A stretch of DNA of 64,000 nucleotides from Polyodon spathula. Taxonomy: Eukaryota; Chordata; Actinopteri; Acipenseriformes; Polyodontidae. Shown piece after piece: positions 45,360 to 58,000 of this stretch (the stretch's first letter is position 1; the number at the start of each line of letters is the position of its first letter). The position numbers were made by a program, and so were the translations under genes. The DNA lies in NCBI RefSeq assembly GCF_017654505.1, contig NC_054536.1, positions 13,018,794-13,082,793 on the forward strand, written 5' to 3'. Under the pieces are notes generated by a model. That model was not told the origin of the DNA and searched no databases. It saw only the letters and a list, made by a program, of their open reading frames with translations.

Positions 45360-48300
45360 AATGAAGGGCTATTATCTACTCTTTCTATAATTGCCTGTTT
45401 AATTCTAAAGTTGTATATTGTTAGTATGTCGGTATGCTTTTGTGTCTGGTTTTGAAAACATATTTTTTTCAAAAAAAAAAAAAATTTTACTTCAATGATT
45501 TTTGAATGATTGCTAGTGTGAGTGGTAAGAAAAGAAAGTGCCCCTGCAGTGTAGAGCGCACCTGGCAACATGATCCTGTGCAGGAGAATTGCCAAATCCC
45601 TCAAAGCTGGAAGTGCAATCATTGTGTACGGTGGACACTTGCTGACAGGAGCCTGGTCAAGGCTAGCAGCTTTAGGGGAAAGGTAAACCAGCTGTAAACA
45701 GAAGCATTTCCTTTAGTTCAACTTTCTTTTGCTGCAATGGAGACTATTAGTTAGTGCTGGCTTTAACCCCTGCTAATCTGTAATACACTGTGAATTAACC
45801 AATACCAATTGTTCAGGAAAAAAAAAAAAAAAAAAAAAAAAAAAAACACTATTTAAAGTCCCTTTGCTGTAAATTGAAATCTAAATATTTATTCTCTACA
45901 TTGTTAAATTAATCTTAAGTTATCTGCGCTGGAGTTATACATACCGTACCAGCTGGTTTCCAGGTAGAAACCAGGTAATGCGCAGATCCAATAACAGCTC
46001 GCTCTTGCCATCGGCAGTTGATAGAAATTTTAGCAGGGTAGGCCACAATCTTCTACAAAATTGTTAAAAATAGAACTGAGAACATATATTTTAGAAGGAT
46101 ATTTAGCTAAGACCGTGTTTTTTTTTTAAAAATTATTTAGTAGTCGGCAATTAAAAAAAAAAAAAAAAAAAAAATTCTCTCAATTAAGAATATCCAATTA
46201 TTATTTAAGCTTGGCTCACCACTACCACCCCTGCACTGTCCTCCGAAGCGTGTGGCGTTTAAAAAAATATTTGGGTGTATGTCACTTTAAAGACATACTT
46301 TTATAACAGTGTCTATAATCCCAATATCAAAGTTGTCAAAACCACCTTCGGGAAAACACGAGTCAGGGGACACTGCTACAGGAGAGAGAAAACCTCAGGC
46401 CTGACTGTTCTGCCCGTCAGTGACATCAGCGACACGCATGCAAATAAGCTAAGCAGCATTTATTTTACAAAAATGATAATAGCTTAAAAACTACAAAACA
46501 TGACATTCTGATTTTCAACTTTTATTCTCCACGCCTCCATGAAATTGATGGTGTTATGTTTGGAATTACTATTTAATAAAAAAAAGTTTTTTTAATAACA
46601 GACATCAATCATATTATTCATGTCTCTAAAATATGTAATATTAAGAGAAGTTTAATAATAATTGTCTCTGGATGGAGTATAACACGTTTCTATAATTATT
46701 TAGCCACAAAAATATAATTCAGTTGTACAAGATGCAGCCCGTCTCACTGTGAACACCATTCAATGCGTTGATGATCCCCTAACGACCTCATGTGTGGCTC
46801 ATGGGGGACCACACAGACTATTCAAATGCATCTGATGTGCCTTGATTACGTCTATTGAATGTACTCTGTTACAAGTATTAATACCCTGAATATTTCTAAA
46901 CAAGGGATTTAGGGGAGCTATCTAATAAGAGCTGAATCTCAAAATAATAATTGTGTGAATATAGTAATTGTTACAGCTGTGTATAATGATATTTAAAACA
47001 GGATTCATTCATCCGACTTTTTACATATCTGCCCTTACTCTGGTCCCAACACAATTAGATGTGCGACGGGTTCCTGTAATCTGTTACAAACAGTACAGTA
47101 TGCTGCTTACTAATAGGTTAAAAGAATGGAGGAAACAGGATGTTGAACTTTAGAGAATTAAGGGAGTTTTTTGGTGGTTTTTTTATTTTTTTATATTCTT
47201 TATGGCAGGAAGTCATTGAGAAGTATTGTAGCTAGTATGGTCATGTTAAGGTTCAAGAGGCCCTGTCAATGTAATCACTGAAATTTATTGAAAATGACTT
47301 TAAACGATGTACATTTTTAACATGTGGTTTTGCCACCTGCTGTCTGATTGTTTTTCACTGTTGTATTTTGCATTTTTTCATTGCTACTAGATTACTTAGT
47401 ATGTTCTCTTCACCAATTGTTGGGTAATCCAGGACCTTTAAACAGTGGCTTGTCAGGAAGTTATCTGTCTCTGTTTTCTAAAAATGATCAAGAAAGCATG
47501 CGATTGCCAGGAAATTGACAGCAGTTTCATTTGTGAAAACAGAAGTAGAAACAGACACAGGAAATTCAGATGTAAGTACCTCAGGTATAAACCCATTCTT
47601 GTAGGTTGTTACTTATGGTCCGTTATATATACACACACACACCAGTATTAATCTAATAATAGTGTCATACATTTTTCTGAATGCTTAGTATTTGTAGTCG
47701 TGAATAATTTAACAAAGATGATACCAAGTCAAATGCAAGTTGCAGCTAAGGACAGTTGCTTCCTGTATGGTTTTGTAACTTCCTCTTTTTAACAGTTGCA
47801 TTACTAAGTATATTTCAAAATATTTTCATTAGCAATGCTAGTTGATAAACTACTGAAATGAAAATGACTGTATAAATAATAACACAAGATTGACACATAA
47901 TTACAAATTTCAGACTTCTGAGGGGAAATAGGTCTGATAATCCTTAGGGAAACCAGGAAAACAATTTGGACTGAAAAGTATTTAAGTTTATTAAATTGCC
48001 CAGGTCTTATGATGTAGGTGAATATGGATAGGTATGGGAGTTTACTTTGGTTGTGCTTATCTTTGTTTTTTGCACGTTTCCCCTTTTCTTGGATGTAATC
48101 TCCGGTCTCTTGCGTTTTGAAGATTAAAATCATTATAGATCTCCCTTGCATCCAAACACCTCAGTTTTCTTTACTATACATAACAAACTTTGCAGTAAAC
48201 ACCAGTTTTTTTTCCTCTGATGTAATTTCCTGGTGCACCAAAAAAGGTTTCCTAAAAACTGTTTTCCTCAGAGCAGCGCACACCATCCAAAACAGAGTGC

Positions 48301-51090
48301 TGTGGGGAGCTGTGCAAGAATGCCTCCATTTTAACAAGAAGTACAAGCACTATTTAATCACTACTGTAGAATAATTAGTTTCATGTTTTATTTTAAAGGC
48401 CACTTTGATATACTCATTTTTTACATATACTGTATGTTGTGTAATTTTAAGGTAATTGTTATGGAGATTGTTAGCTAGACATGTATGTGCATTTTATTTT
48501 AATTTTATTAGATTGTAGAGTTTGTCGCATACAAGCTAAAAAAAGTTATTTGTAAACTACATTGTGGTTTATGGTTTTATGTAGCCTATACCTTATGCTA
48601 GAAATATTTCCTCAAGTGGTTTATTGTGTAAATATTTTCTTTTAAAGGAAATTACTACAGTATTTGCTGTTTACAAATCATATGTACACACAAATATACA
48701 GACGGATTAATAGAGTGCTGTAGTTTCCAAGTCGTTTCACATTGTTTTAGTACCCGATCTGGGCAGTTTTGACTTGGTCCGGAAGCATTTAAATGTATTA
48801 ATGTATTTAATGTATTAAATATGAAAACTCATATAATGTTGTTTTTTTTTTTTTTTGATGTTTCGCCTTGTTTTAGTTTTATTTCAGTCCAGCTTTCACC
48901 CACTCCCTCCAGTAAATTAATGCTATTCCCAATGAATTAAGTTACCTGTGGTCACTTGTAACCAGTGGGTCCTCATAATCGCAAAAGTAAGAATGTGAAC
49001 AAAGAGTGCATGAACTGCTTAAAATATTTGTATAAATGTATCAGATTATAGTCAAATCTGTTTGAAGTGTCAGTAAGAGGCTGGGAGTGTATTATAAACG
49101 TCAAAGATGAATTAATGGGCAAATATGACTGAAAACGAAAGGCTGACAAAACATTGCCAGTACGGGTTTCACAATGAGCTTATATCTAGAGACTATATTT
49201 AACTGCCCCTTTCTGAAACAATTTCCACTTGCAAACAAATGGGATGCATACTCTATGGTGCCCAATTAAAGAGAAAAAAAAACCTATAAAATGTATTATC
49301 AACATTTTGGTGCAAAGTACCAGATGATTTTCTCTTCAAAAGACAAGAGATCAGACATCTGTTAATAACCAGCGTCGGTCTGGTACTTTTGCTTTTTATA
49401 TTATTTGTGTGAAATATAAACAGTTGAAAACATAATACTGAAATGTCAACTCTCAAGTGACTGTTACCTGTCTCATGCTATACATGTAGTAAAGGGCATG
49501 TAACGCTCCACAGTTTAGTACATTTATATTTGATCATTGGGGATACCACTGCAGGATTTGTCTACTAATTAAGGCTTCAGGACAAGCTAGTGGGCCCTGG
49601 TGCTTAGGGAACTGAGAAATCCTTGTGAATAAAACTGTACTGCAATTGTGCTATGCATGACTGGCACTGCATCTTCAATTTCTGTTATTATTTTTATTCA
49701 TAACAGATGTTCTAGGGTTCAGAGAGAAAATAATTTAAATTGTATGACAGTTAGTACTGGTTTTAGAAACAGAATAATATTAACCAACCACCACAACTGG
49801 CATCACTACCGTCCCAATGTATTATCATGCTGTCTTTTTAAAGGGTTCACTGCTCAATACTCGATTGAACAGTCATTCTTTATGTTACCTAGACAACTAT
49901 TACTAAAACATATTACTACATAATTATAAACAGTATTATTTAATCATATTTCACTCGTGTTTGAGCATCCATTTTGAAAAGAGCTTTGAAACAGACTTTA
50001 AAGTTAAGTGTAAAAAATTGTCAGGATGTTAACAATGAAAAGAAAAAATAAGGTACGTTATTTAAACAGTTGCAGCAACACGTTGGGACATCTAATGGTA
50101 TATTTTTCGGAACCCCCACTACTTATTCTTTAAGACACTATAGACGTTCAATCTCTAGTGATGGCACTTAACAAAATGGATGGTGAGTAAGTAGATTCAA
50201 GAAAAAAGAGTCATTTTCTTCAATTAGTTGTTAGGTTTATTGAAATATGCAGGGAGTCTGGTCCCAGGTACAGGACAAACAGAATACTCATCATTACAAT
50301 GTTTGCATGACATTAAATACCCTTCTGTATAGATGGTCCACCTCCTCTTTCTCTGACACTTAACCAATAGCAAAGGTACAACACATTATTCTGTCACCAT
50401 ATATTTAATTTATTGTGTGTGTGTGTGTGTGTGTGTGTGTCTGTGTGTGTAGTCTAGTGTGACGACCTCTGACGACCCATTCTTCAGCTCCCTGGTGACC
50501 AAAAGGTCCATACATCTGGCTTTTGTTATCTTCTTGAGACCCTTTGATCCCAGTGGCATTATCTCTTTCGATCTCTCTGAAGTCTTAGAGCCTGGCCCCT
50601 TCTGGTCCACAGCATTGTTATCTTTTTAGCTTGCAGTCAATGCTGGGCAAAAAGCTTGTAGACGCAACGTCTCTATCAATTGTTAGCAGTACATGCAATT
50701 TGAACCAAACAGTCTGCTATCTGCAATATTAGTCTCTTTTCAGAAAAGAACACCAGTATAGCTCTGTCAGTCCACGTGCGTAGCAAACTGCTAATCAATT
50801 CTCGATCCATGTTTTCCAACATCTAGCATCTCACATGTTTCTTGTTATTGCATGCATACAGAGACAGTATTTCAGAAACACATGATATAGTTATATTAAG
50901 TTGTGTTTTTATTGTATTGGAGTTTGTGTTATAATTGTCCACATTCAAATTACTTCATGGGAAAGTTACGTTGTTGCTTAAATGTGAGATAAATAAGAGC
51001 TCAGAAATGCAAAGATGTTTTATAGTTTGATTTACGCTGCCTAACCTTGATATAACAGGAAAAAGGTTCGTTTTGAACTTTTCATTCCCT
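45360..51090. other. BASP1 intron, low-complexity tracts and a short repeat fragment
   Basis: Poly-A tracts lie at 45,820-45,846 and 46,153-46,174. The segment 46,176-46,262 (ctcaccactaccacccctgc, then cctccgaagcgtgtgg) looks like part of an interspersed repeat, but I cannot name it with certainty. A GT tract lies at 50,415-50,449. No gene supported. Confidence 0.4.
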
Positions 51091-51097
51091 GAGAAGC

Positions 51098-51139
51098 TGT
51101 GGCAGGGTGAAAGCTCTACTTGTAAATAGGGTGTGTGGG

Positions 51140-51188
<49 letters not shown>

Positions 51189-51503
51189 GGGGGGGGGGGG
51201 GGGGGGGGTTAAACAAAAACCCGGAACAAAATCAGTTATCTTTAGGCTGGGCAGTCGCCTTCACTAAAGGCTCATGGATCACAGTATACACAGACCACTT
51301 GCCTCCTTCACCCAACAACCCCCCCCCCCCCCCCCCCCACCCTCTTTTTATACATGTGGCCACTCCCCAATTAGCACTCGATTACCTCACTGGGGAATGA
51401 CTACACCTGTGATTGGTGGCAGGGACAGATTTAACCCCATCCCTGCCAACCTTACATTTCCACACACACACTATTTACATTTTAGGGCTTTTGCCCTGCC
51501 ACA
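51098..51503 (-). mobile_element. LTR-like insertion next to BASP1 exon 2
   Basis: The ends are TGTGGCAGGG and CCCTGCCACA, a perfect 10-bp terminal inverted repeat. GAAG lies immediately outside the right end, and on the left side GAAG is separated from the end by one C. A minus-strand TATAAAAAG box lies near 51,343-51,351. Inside are 42 A (51,144-51,185), 22 G (51,187-51,208) and a 20-C run (51,319-51,338). It ends 95 bp before the exon 2 start. Confidence 0.65.
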
Positions 51504-51598
51504 GAAGTAAAACGTTAGTATTACCCAGACCCACATAAAAAGCCAGGGCATTCCCATTTTTCAGTGTGTTGATTGGGTTATTTTCTCTTTCATTACAG

Positions 51599-51609
51599 AC
51601 ATAAGGAAC
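51599..51609 (+). promoter_or_regulatory. BASP1 exon 2 acceptor and Kozak context
   Basis: A pyrimidine-rich ttttctctttcattacag acceptor is followed by an 11-base leader ending ggaac before ATGG, a good start context with A at -3 and G at +4. Confidence 0.75.
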
Positions 51610-52341
51610 ATGGGAGGCAAGCTGAGCAAGAAGAAGAAGGGATATAATGTGAATGACGAGAAAGCAAAAGACAAGGACACTAAGGTTGAAGGGGCAACGG
51701 CAGAAGGAGAGGCACAGAAAGAGAACAAGGAGGAGATCCCGGCAGCAGCGGAGATTAAAGAAGGAACAGATGAGAAAACAGATAAAGACTCCAAGCCTGA
51801 TGCCAACCAGACGGATACCGAGGCAGAGAACAAGGAGGAGCCATCTAAGACTGAGGGAGAGAAGACAGCTGCCAATTCTGAGCCAAAGGCTGAGCCCCCT
51901 CAGAGTACAGAGCAGGCCATACCCAAGCAGGAAGAGCAGAAGTTGACAACTCCTGCAGTATCTCCCCCAGCTAGCGAGGCCCCTGCCCCTGCTGTTTCAG
52001 AGCCTAGTGCAGATGTAAAAGCCCAGGCTCCTGCACCACCCATAGCAGAAGAGAAGAGTGCCAGTAAGGATGAGGTCCAGGCCAAAAAGACTGAGGCCCC
52101 CGCTGCTCCAGTAGCCCAGGAAGCTAAAAGTGAGGCACCAGCCCCAGAGTCAAAGCCCACGGAAGCAGCTCCTGCTGCCGCTGCCACTGCCTCAGCCCCT
52201 CCTCCCAAGGAGGCCCCAGCCAAGGAAGTAGCACCTAGTTCAACCCCTGTAGCCACCGACAGTGCCGTCCCAGCACAGGAAGTTAAAGCCACAGAGGTTC
52301 CCCTTGCTAACCAGGATAAAACCGTAGCAGTTCAAGAATAA
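51610..52341 (+). CDS. basp1: Brain acid soluble protein 1 (BASP1 / NAP-22 / CAP-23)
   Basis: BASP1 binds the inner leaflet of the plasma membrane in neurons. There it clusters PIP2, binds calmodulin and drives actin-based growth-cone dynamics; a nuclear role as a WT1 co-repressor is also known. The 243-residue frame is intact and ends in TAA. The start MGGKLSKKKKGYNV carries the N-myristoylation glycine at position 2 and the basic effector segment with the PKC-site serine 6. The rest is acidic, low-complexity and rich in Ala, Glu, Lys and Pro, with PEST-like blocks, as in all BASP1 proteins. Length is close to the mammalian protein (~227 aa). The coding sequence is in one exon, as known for this gene. 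The reverse-strand open frame over it is a shadow. Confidence is high. Confidence 0.96.
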   Translation: MGGKLSKKKKGYNVNDEKAKDKDTKVEGATAEGEAQKENKEEIPAAAEIKEGTDEKTDKDSKPDANQTDTEAENKEEPSKTEGEKTAANSEPKAEPPQSTEQAIPKQEEQKLTTPAVSPPASEAPAPAVSEPSADVKAQAPAPPIAEEKSASKDEVQAKKTEAPAAPVAQEAKSEAPAPESKPTEAAPAAAATASAPPPKEAPAKEVAPSSTPVATDSAVPAQEVKATEVPLANQDKTVAVQE

Positions 52342-53160
52342 TGGACAGCTTCTTTTAAACAAAAAAAACAACAAAAAAACCTGCATTCTCTTTCTGCTGT
52401 ACAAACGAACTTGATCAAAGTCCGTTTTACCCACACCACCTTTCATGTCCAATGGAATACCACACCACCCCCTCAGCCTGAAGTTTCATCAGGAAATGTC
52501 TCGGTTAACAAGAAATTATTGTTTTTCCTGGACTCCTGTTGCAGATGCCTGAAAATGAAATGGAAGAGGTAGAATCTACTAACCGTATATGCACTCTGCC
52601 AGTACCATTAAGACCCTTAAGGTTTCTATATTTTCATCTCTGCCTGTTGGGTCAGTGCTAAGGCAATCAGATCTTGTTTTTTTTTGTATTGTTACTTATG
52701 TTTTGTCTGCCTGTTTTACACAGGTAATAACCATCACATTCAAACACAATTAGAACGGAAGCATTCCAGTCTTACAGTGCCAATTTGAAAGTAGAATTGG
52801 TTTCTCTTTCTCTTTCTTCCTATCACTCTAGTGTCTTTAATTTGGGACATATATAGTCCACTTAGATTTATCTATATGTATATAAATATTCTTCTTGCTC
52901 TTTGTTAATGTCTCTTTCTTCTATCTTGACAAGTTAATGCATGTCCGTGGTTGGGTGCACCTGTAGTTCTGTCTTTCGGTCAAGTGAAAATGGAAAAAAA
53001 ATTCAAATAAAATGTCTGCATTCATTGCCATTCCAGTCTCTCTTCCATACCGTACCACAACTCATTGATTCAAAAGTAAAAAAGAAGAATTGTAACATGG
53101 ATGCATTCAAATTCTATGTAATTGTATAAATTGTGCAACAGTAATAAAATGTAAGTAATT
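52342..53160 (+). other. basp1: BASP1 3' UTR with two poly(A) signals
   Basis: AATAAA motifs lie at 53,006-53,011 and 53,143-53,148. A genomic A-run follows the second one by 12 bases. U-rich segments (52,677-52,690) could bind regulatory proteins. Confidence 0.65.
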
Positions 53161-53264
53161 AAAAAAAAAAAAAACAATGGAGGCTAGTAATTCTTTCTAT
53201 TAATGTTTTTTTGTGAGGGCGCTAGGTCTACACAGACATGTTGTATTTGAACTGCCACTGTCTG

Positions 53265-53332
53265 CTCATATGGAACATAGGAACATACTGTGTTCATATA
53301 TATACACACACACTAAGTATGTTCCATATGAG
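53265..53332. repeat. 15-bp inverted repeat flanking a TA/CA tract
   Basis: CTCATATGGAACATA at 53,265 is matched by its reverse complement ending at 53,332. The intervening segment holds tatatata and cacacaca. Confidence 0.75.
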
Positions 53333-53646
53333 TTCTGTTTAATGAAACACTTTCATACAAGGAAGACATAGTAAAATAGGGTATGTTTCATATAAGCATA
53401 TTTGTATAAATTACATAATGCACAACAGTTTATTCTGTCAAGTTTCTTATAACTTCACTTACATGTAAATATACCTTATACCATATAGTTCATGTTGTAA
53501 ACTAATATATTTTCTTATTAGTTTAACTATTAAAACACATACTTCAAATACATGATTCATATAAGTAAATCTGTATAAATCATATATGGATTTAAATAAA
53601 ATGATTGCTGTTTTATTATTAAACATATTGAAATAATTCATGGGTG

Positions 53647-55045
53647 CAGTGTATCAGCTACATGCCTTGGTTATTTAAGTATTCACCACCCTGAGTCAAT
53701 ACCTTTGGGGTAAGTCTCTACCAGGTTTGCACATCTGGATCGTGCAATATTCGCCCATTCTTCTTTGCAAAATTGTTCAAGCTCTATCAAGTTGGATGGC
53801 GATCGTTGGTGGACAGCAATCTTCAAATCTTATCACAGATTCTCAATCGGATTCAAGTCCGGAACCTGACAAAAAACACTTTCTTGTTTTTAAGCCACTC
53901 TAGTGTCACTTTAGCTGTGTGCTTGAGGTCATTGTCCTGCTGAAAGGTGAATCTCCATCCCAGTTTTAGGTTTTTTGCAGACTGAAGCAGGTTTTCCTCA
54001 AGGATTTGCATTTATTTAGCTCCATCCATTTTGCCCTCTACCCTGACAAGCTTCCCAGTCCCTGCCGATGAATAGCATCCCCATAGCTTGATGCTGCCAC
54101 CACCATGCTTCACAGTAAGGATGGTGTTACCTGGGTGATGTGCTGTGTTGGGTTTGCGCCAGACATAATGTTTTGCATTTAGGCCAAATAGTTCAATTTT
54201 TGTTTCATTGGACCACAGAATCTTTTGACACATCTTTTCAGAGTCTCCCACATGCCTTTTTGCAAATTCCAAGTGTGATTTTACATGGGCTTTTTTCAGA
54301 AATGGTTTCCTTCTTGCCTTTCTTCCATACATGCCAGATTTGTGGAGTACTTCAGCTATTGTTGACACATGGTCAGTTTCTACCATCTCAGCCATGGAAC
54401 GCTGTAGGTCTTTCACAGTTGTCATTGTCCTCTTGGTGGCTGCTCCGACCAATGCCCTTCTTACCTGCTGTTCACTTTGGGAGGACGGCCTGCTCTAAGC
54501 AGATTCTGGGTTGTGCCGTATACCTTCCACTTCTTAATGATCGACTTGATTGTGCTCCAAGGGATATTCAATGCCTTTGAAATCTTTTTATACCTCTCCC
54601 CTGATCTGTGCCTTTCCACAACTTTATCCCTGTGTTGTTTTGAAAGCTCCTTGGTCTTCATGGTAGTATCTTTGCTTTGAATACACTACCCAACTGTGGG
54701 ATCTTACAGAGACAGATGTATTTAATCTGAAATCATGTGAACCACTTTTATTGCACACAGATGGACTCCATTTAACTTATTGTGTGAATTCTGAAGGCAA
54801 TTGGTTACACCTGAGTTTATTTAGGAGTGTCATAGCAAAGGGGGTGAATACTTATCTAATTAAGTCTTTTCAGGTTATTATTTTTAATTGATTTGTTTTT
54901 TCACACCCCCATTTTTTCACACATTGAAAGTGTTGAGTAGGTTGTGTAAATCAAAGGGAAAAAAAAATCCCTTTGAAACTCATCAAGATTTCAGGTTGTA
55001 ACACAACAAACTGAAAATGTCCAAGGGGAGCAAATATAGGCACTG
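53647..55045 (-). mobile_element. Tc1-like DNA transposon, decayed
   Basis: A 1.4-kb element on the minus strand. The right end reads ...ataggcactg followed by TA; the left end near cagtgtatcagc is diverged. The transposase starts at 54,661 and runs to ~53,690 with a frame break near 54,460. Confidence 0.75.
53690..54661 (-). pseudogene. Tc1-like transposase, inactive
   Basis: This cut-and-paste transposase has an N-terminal paired-like DNA-binding part (MKTKELSKQHRDKVVERH, then STIKSIIKKWK, then GRPPKV) and a DDE catalytic part. The catalytic region reads [14 protein letters not shown], where the first aspartate of the triad (normally WSDETK) is asparagine. The second block [10 protein letters not shown] and the third, PDLNPIEN, are visible in downstream frames. 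At least one frameshift (near 54,460) and several stops. Neighbouring DNA is BASP1 3' flank. Confidence 0.75.
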
Positions 55046-55049
55046 TATA

Positions 55050-58000
55050 TTTTAAAATCAAACATACATGTTATATAGTTTCTGTACATAGCATACAAAA
55101 TTCCTATATGATATTTATATATATTTTTCTATATGGGTGAATAGAAATTGTGGCGCTGCCTGATGTTAAGTAAGGTGCCAATAGCTCCCAACATTAACTC
55201 AGGTGCTTGTACACTCAGTAAATGCATGGTAACTCAAGGCAAGCCACACTCCACTGCAGTTATCCTGCAGTGCAGCTTGAAGCGTACACTTATTATTTTC
55301 CAGTAGTGTGTGCCAGATAATTTAATGGGCTGCTTATAGTTGTTTGTTAACAAGATCATTTCTGCTTAAGATTTCAAATGAGCAGTTCAGAAAAAGGAGA
55401 GTGTAGGGTATTATACTGGAGGCATAGTTAGGAGGATCGTTGTGTATAAGTTCAAAGATGGAAGAAACCACAGCATGAAATTTGAACTTGGAAAACTATT
55501 TAGTCTTCCTAACAAAAAGAATCCACCCCACCCTAATCTCCTGGATCCCCACATTTTGCACAAGCATAGCTCTTTAAGGCAAACCTAACTGATAATAATA
55601 GCATTATTTTATTTACTGAAGTAGACATACATTTTGTAATTAAGCTACAACATAGCGCTGACCTCCCTATAAGCATTGTACCAATGTAGCATACAGTATA
55701 GTATTAATATAATAAACATACATTGTGTTTAATCATGCCTCCTTGAAAAAATAAATTTCATTTGTTGTCACTGTTTAATGTTCCTAGTTTACCCACGCAG
55801 CACTAGTTATACAAAAGTTATAGATTTTTTTAATCTTTTTTTTTTTTTTTTTTTTTTACATCAGAACCTGACAAAAAACAAGTGTTGGTCATGACAATAT
55901 CAATTCTGTTTTCTTGCTCATGTAGGACTAAATCTTATGTTGCTTTTGTGTTACATTTATGTATTAAGTAACCATCACCATTTCTTTTTCCAATCAATAT
56001 TTTTGTTCTTGTTTCAGATCGAAGAGTTAGCTCCACTGACAGTAATTTAAAATGTGACACAGTGCTCCTTAATTTAAACTACCATCTTAAGAAAAACATT
56101 TAAAAAAATGATTCAGTTGTGTGAAGTGAGTGAAAAGTGACTGGAGGTCTTTACTTTCAGTCGACATGCTTTAAAAATGAATATTCATATTCATGAATGG
56201 ACCAAGCCAGAATAAATATGGTGCAATTAAGAGATGGTGGAGAGCAAGGGAAAGGGCTCGTTGGTAAGACTATATGAAAGTCTGAACTGATGGAACATAT
56301 ATGTCAGTATGTTTACATGCAAACTGATTTTCTTAAAATGTCACTTTTCTGTGTTTTCATGTTTAACGATAGAAAATCTAATTCGAATTCAACTGTAAAC
56401 ATGGATTGAAGTTTTTGGAAAACGCAGGATATTTTCGCATGCAAAGTACTGTAGTAGCTGAAAAGTACAATTTGAAGACCGGACATTTCTGAAATCGAAA
56501 AGAGACCAATCCAATAACTCAAGTGCTTTATCGAAGTGTCAGGTCTTAAATTCAAAGATTACTATCCTATACCTCTAGTCAGATTCCCCACAATGTGCAA
56601 TCAGCCTTTCCAACAGCTCATCATATTCTATATTATCAGTTTCTTTTGCAGACATTTAAACGTTTAAAATTCTCACGCCATTTTAAAGAGGGGAAAACAT
56701 TTGCTACTTCACTATGGGCTATTAACAAATACATATGGACTTTAACAAATGTATTACTTTATCCCTAACTAGACCAATAGATGCATGCAGACTGACTGCA
56801 GATTATTATTATTTACTCTGTTTTCTAAAACCACATACAAGAGAAAACGATCAAAATGTGCACATACGCAGTAAGCTATTTTAATAAGTTTTGCAAAAAC
56901 TGTTTACATGACTTTTGATATTGGAGTTAGTTTTCCGAAAACTAGTTTTTTGAAAAATATAGGAATACTTATGCTCATGTAAATGCACTGTGTGACTGAA
57001 AGCGATACTGTACAGAGCAATAAAATGTTCAATGGCTGTTGCCCTGGATCAGGGTGTCTGCTTGGTAATTAAATAATACATTTTAAGAAAATAGCAATGT
57101 TTATTTATTTATCGTTTTCAGTCAACCTAAATTTCTTTCTGGGCAACCTGGAAAAGTTAGTGTAGAGCTCTGCTTTAGGAAAGGCATTTTACTGCAACAG
57201 AAGAACAGCATGAAATTATGAAACAGATCCAGACCCTCAAAAATGGCATCTCATAACAAATGCTAATGCAGTGTTTCACTAGAACAGACATTCTGGTGTC
57301 AAGGAGAACAAGAATCACATAGCAAATGACAAATGGTTCCTATAATTATATATACTTTATTATTCCACCTAACCACAGGACAACACAGTCTGCTTATTTA
57401 TTTAAACATTGTATTTAACCACTTTGAGATGTATCTTTTAGGACCCAATCACATAGTGTTAAAACAAGTCAATCTCTTCAAAGAATATTAAATACTAATA
57501 ATATAAAATACACAGCTCAACATTCAACCTAAAGGCTCCATACATATTACCTTTACACCCCTTCAACAAGTCAGATCATTTTACTTTAAACAGCCCTATG
57601 CTTTGTGAGGTTTTCAAACACTTTGTGGTTTTATTCAATAAAGCATACTTCCCCTTGTTAACTCTGCATGGTTAGCTATTGTATTATATAATCAGAGAGT
57701 CTGGTGTCTCTGTGTTAGCATATTTATAAACATACTCATACTAACTCAGCCTGTGTCTCACATTCAGACTCTTATGATTCGATTGCTCTGCATGCTGCAG
57801 TAGGGCTCTCTCAAAAGGCACTGCAATACAGGTATTTATAACTCATTCAAAACTGCTTAAATGTGCTGTCAATATCTGAAGTATCAACTCAATTTCACTT
57901 TCCAATGATATTTTCCAAGTATGCAGGTGACATTAACAAGATTAACAATAGAGCCAATGCTAAGGTAAACCATTCACAAAACTGGAAATTCTATAACCAC

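Noticed and set aside
50410..50610. 66-codon minus-strand frame with a charged N-terminus and Thr-His tail
   Set aside because: The tail is a GT microsatellite and the rest has no splice-bounded or conserved support; perhaps an old repeat.
51561..52292. Open frames on the minus strand and in frame 2 across BASP1
   Set aside because: Shadows of the biased codon composition of BASP1; no domain and no start context.
51599..53174. BASP1 as a processed retrocopy because of the A-run after AATAAA
   Set aside because: An intron acceptor with a polypyrimidine tract precedes the coding exon, which a processed copy would lack.
54140..54580. 146-codon plus-strand frame over the Tc1 element
   Set aside because: Antisense shadow of the transposase, whose motifs are on the minus strand.
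56010..56100. Possible small exon after a pyrimidine-rich acceptor (RRVSSTDSNLKCD frame)
   Set aside because: No donor, no neighbouring exon and no recognised homology.
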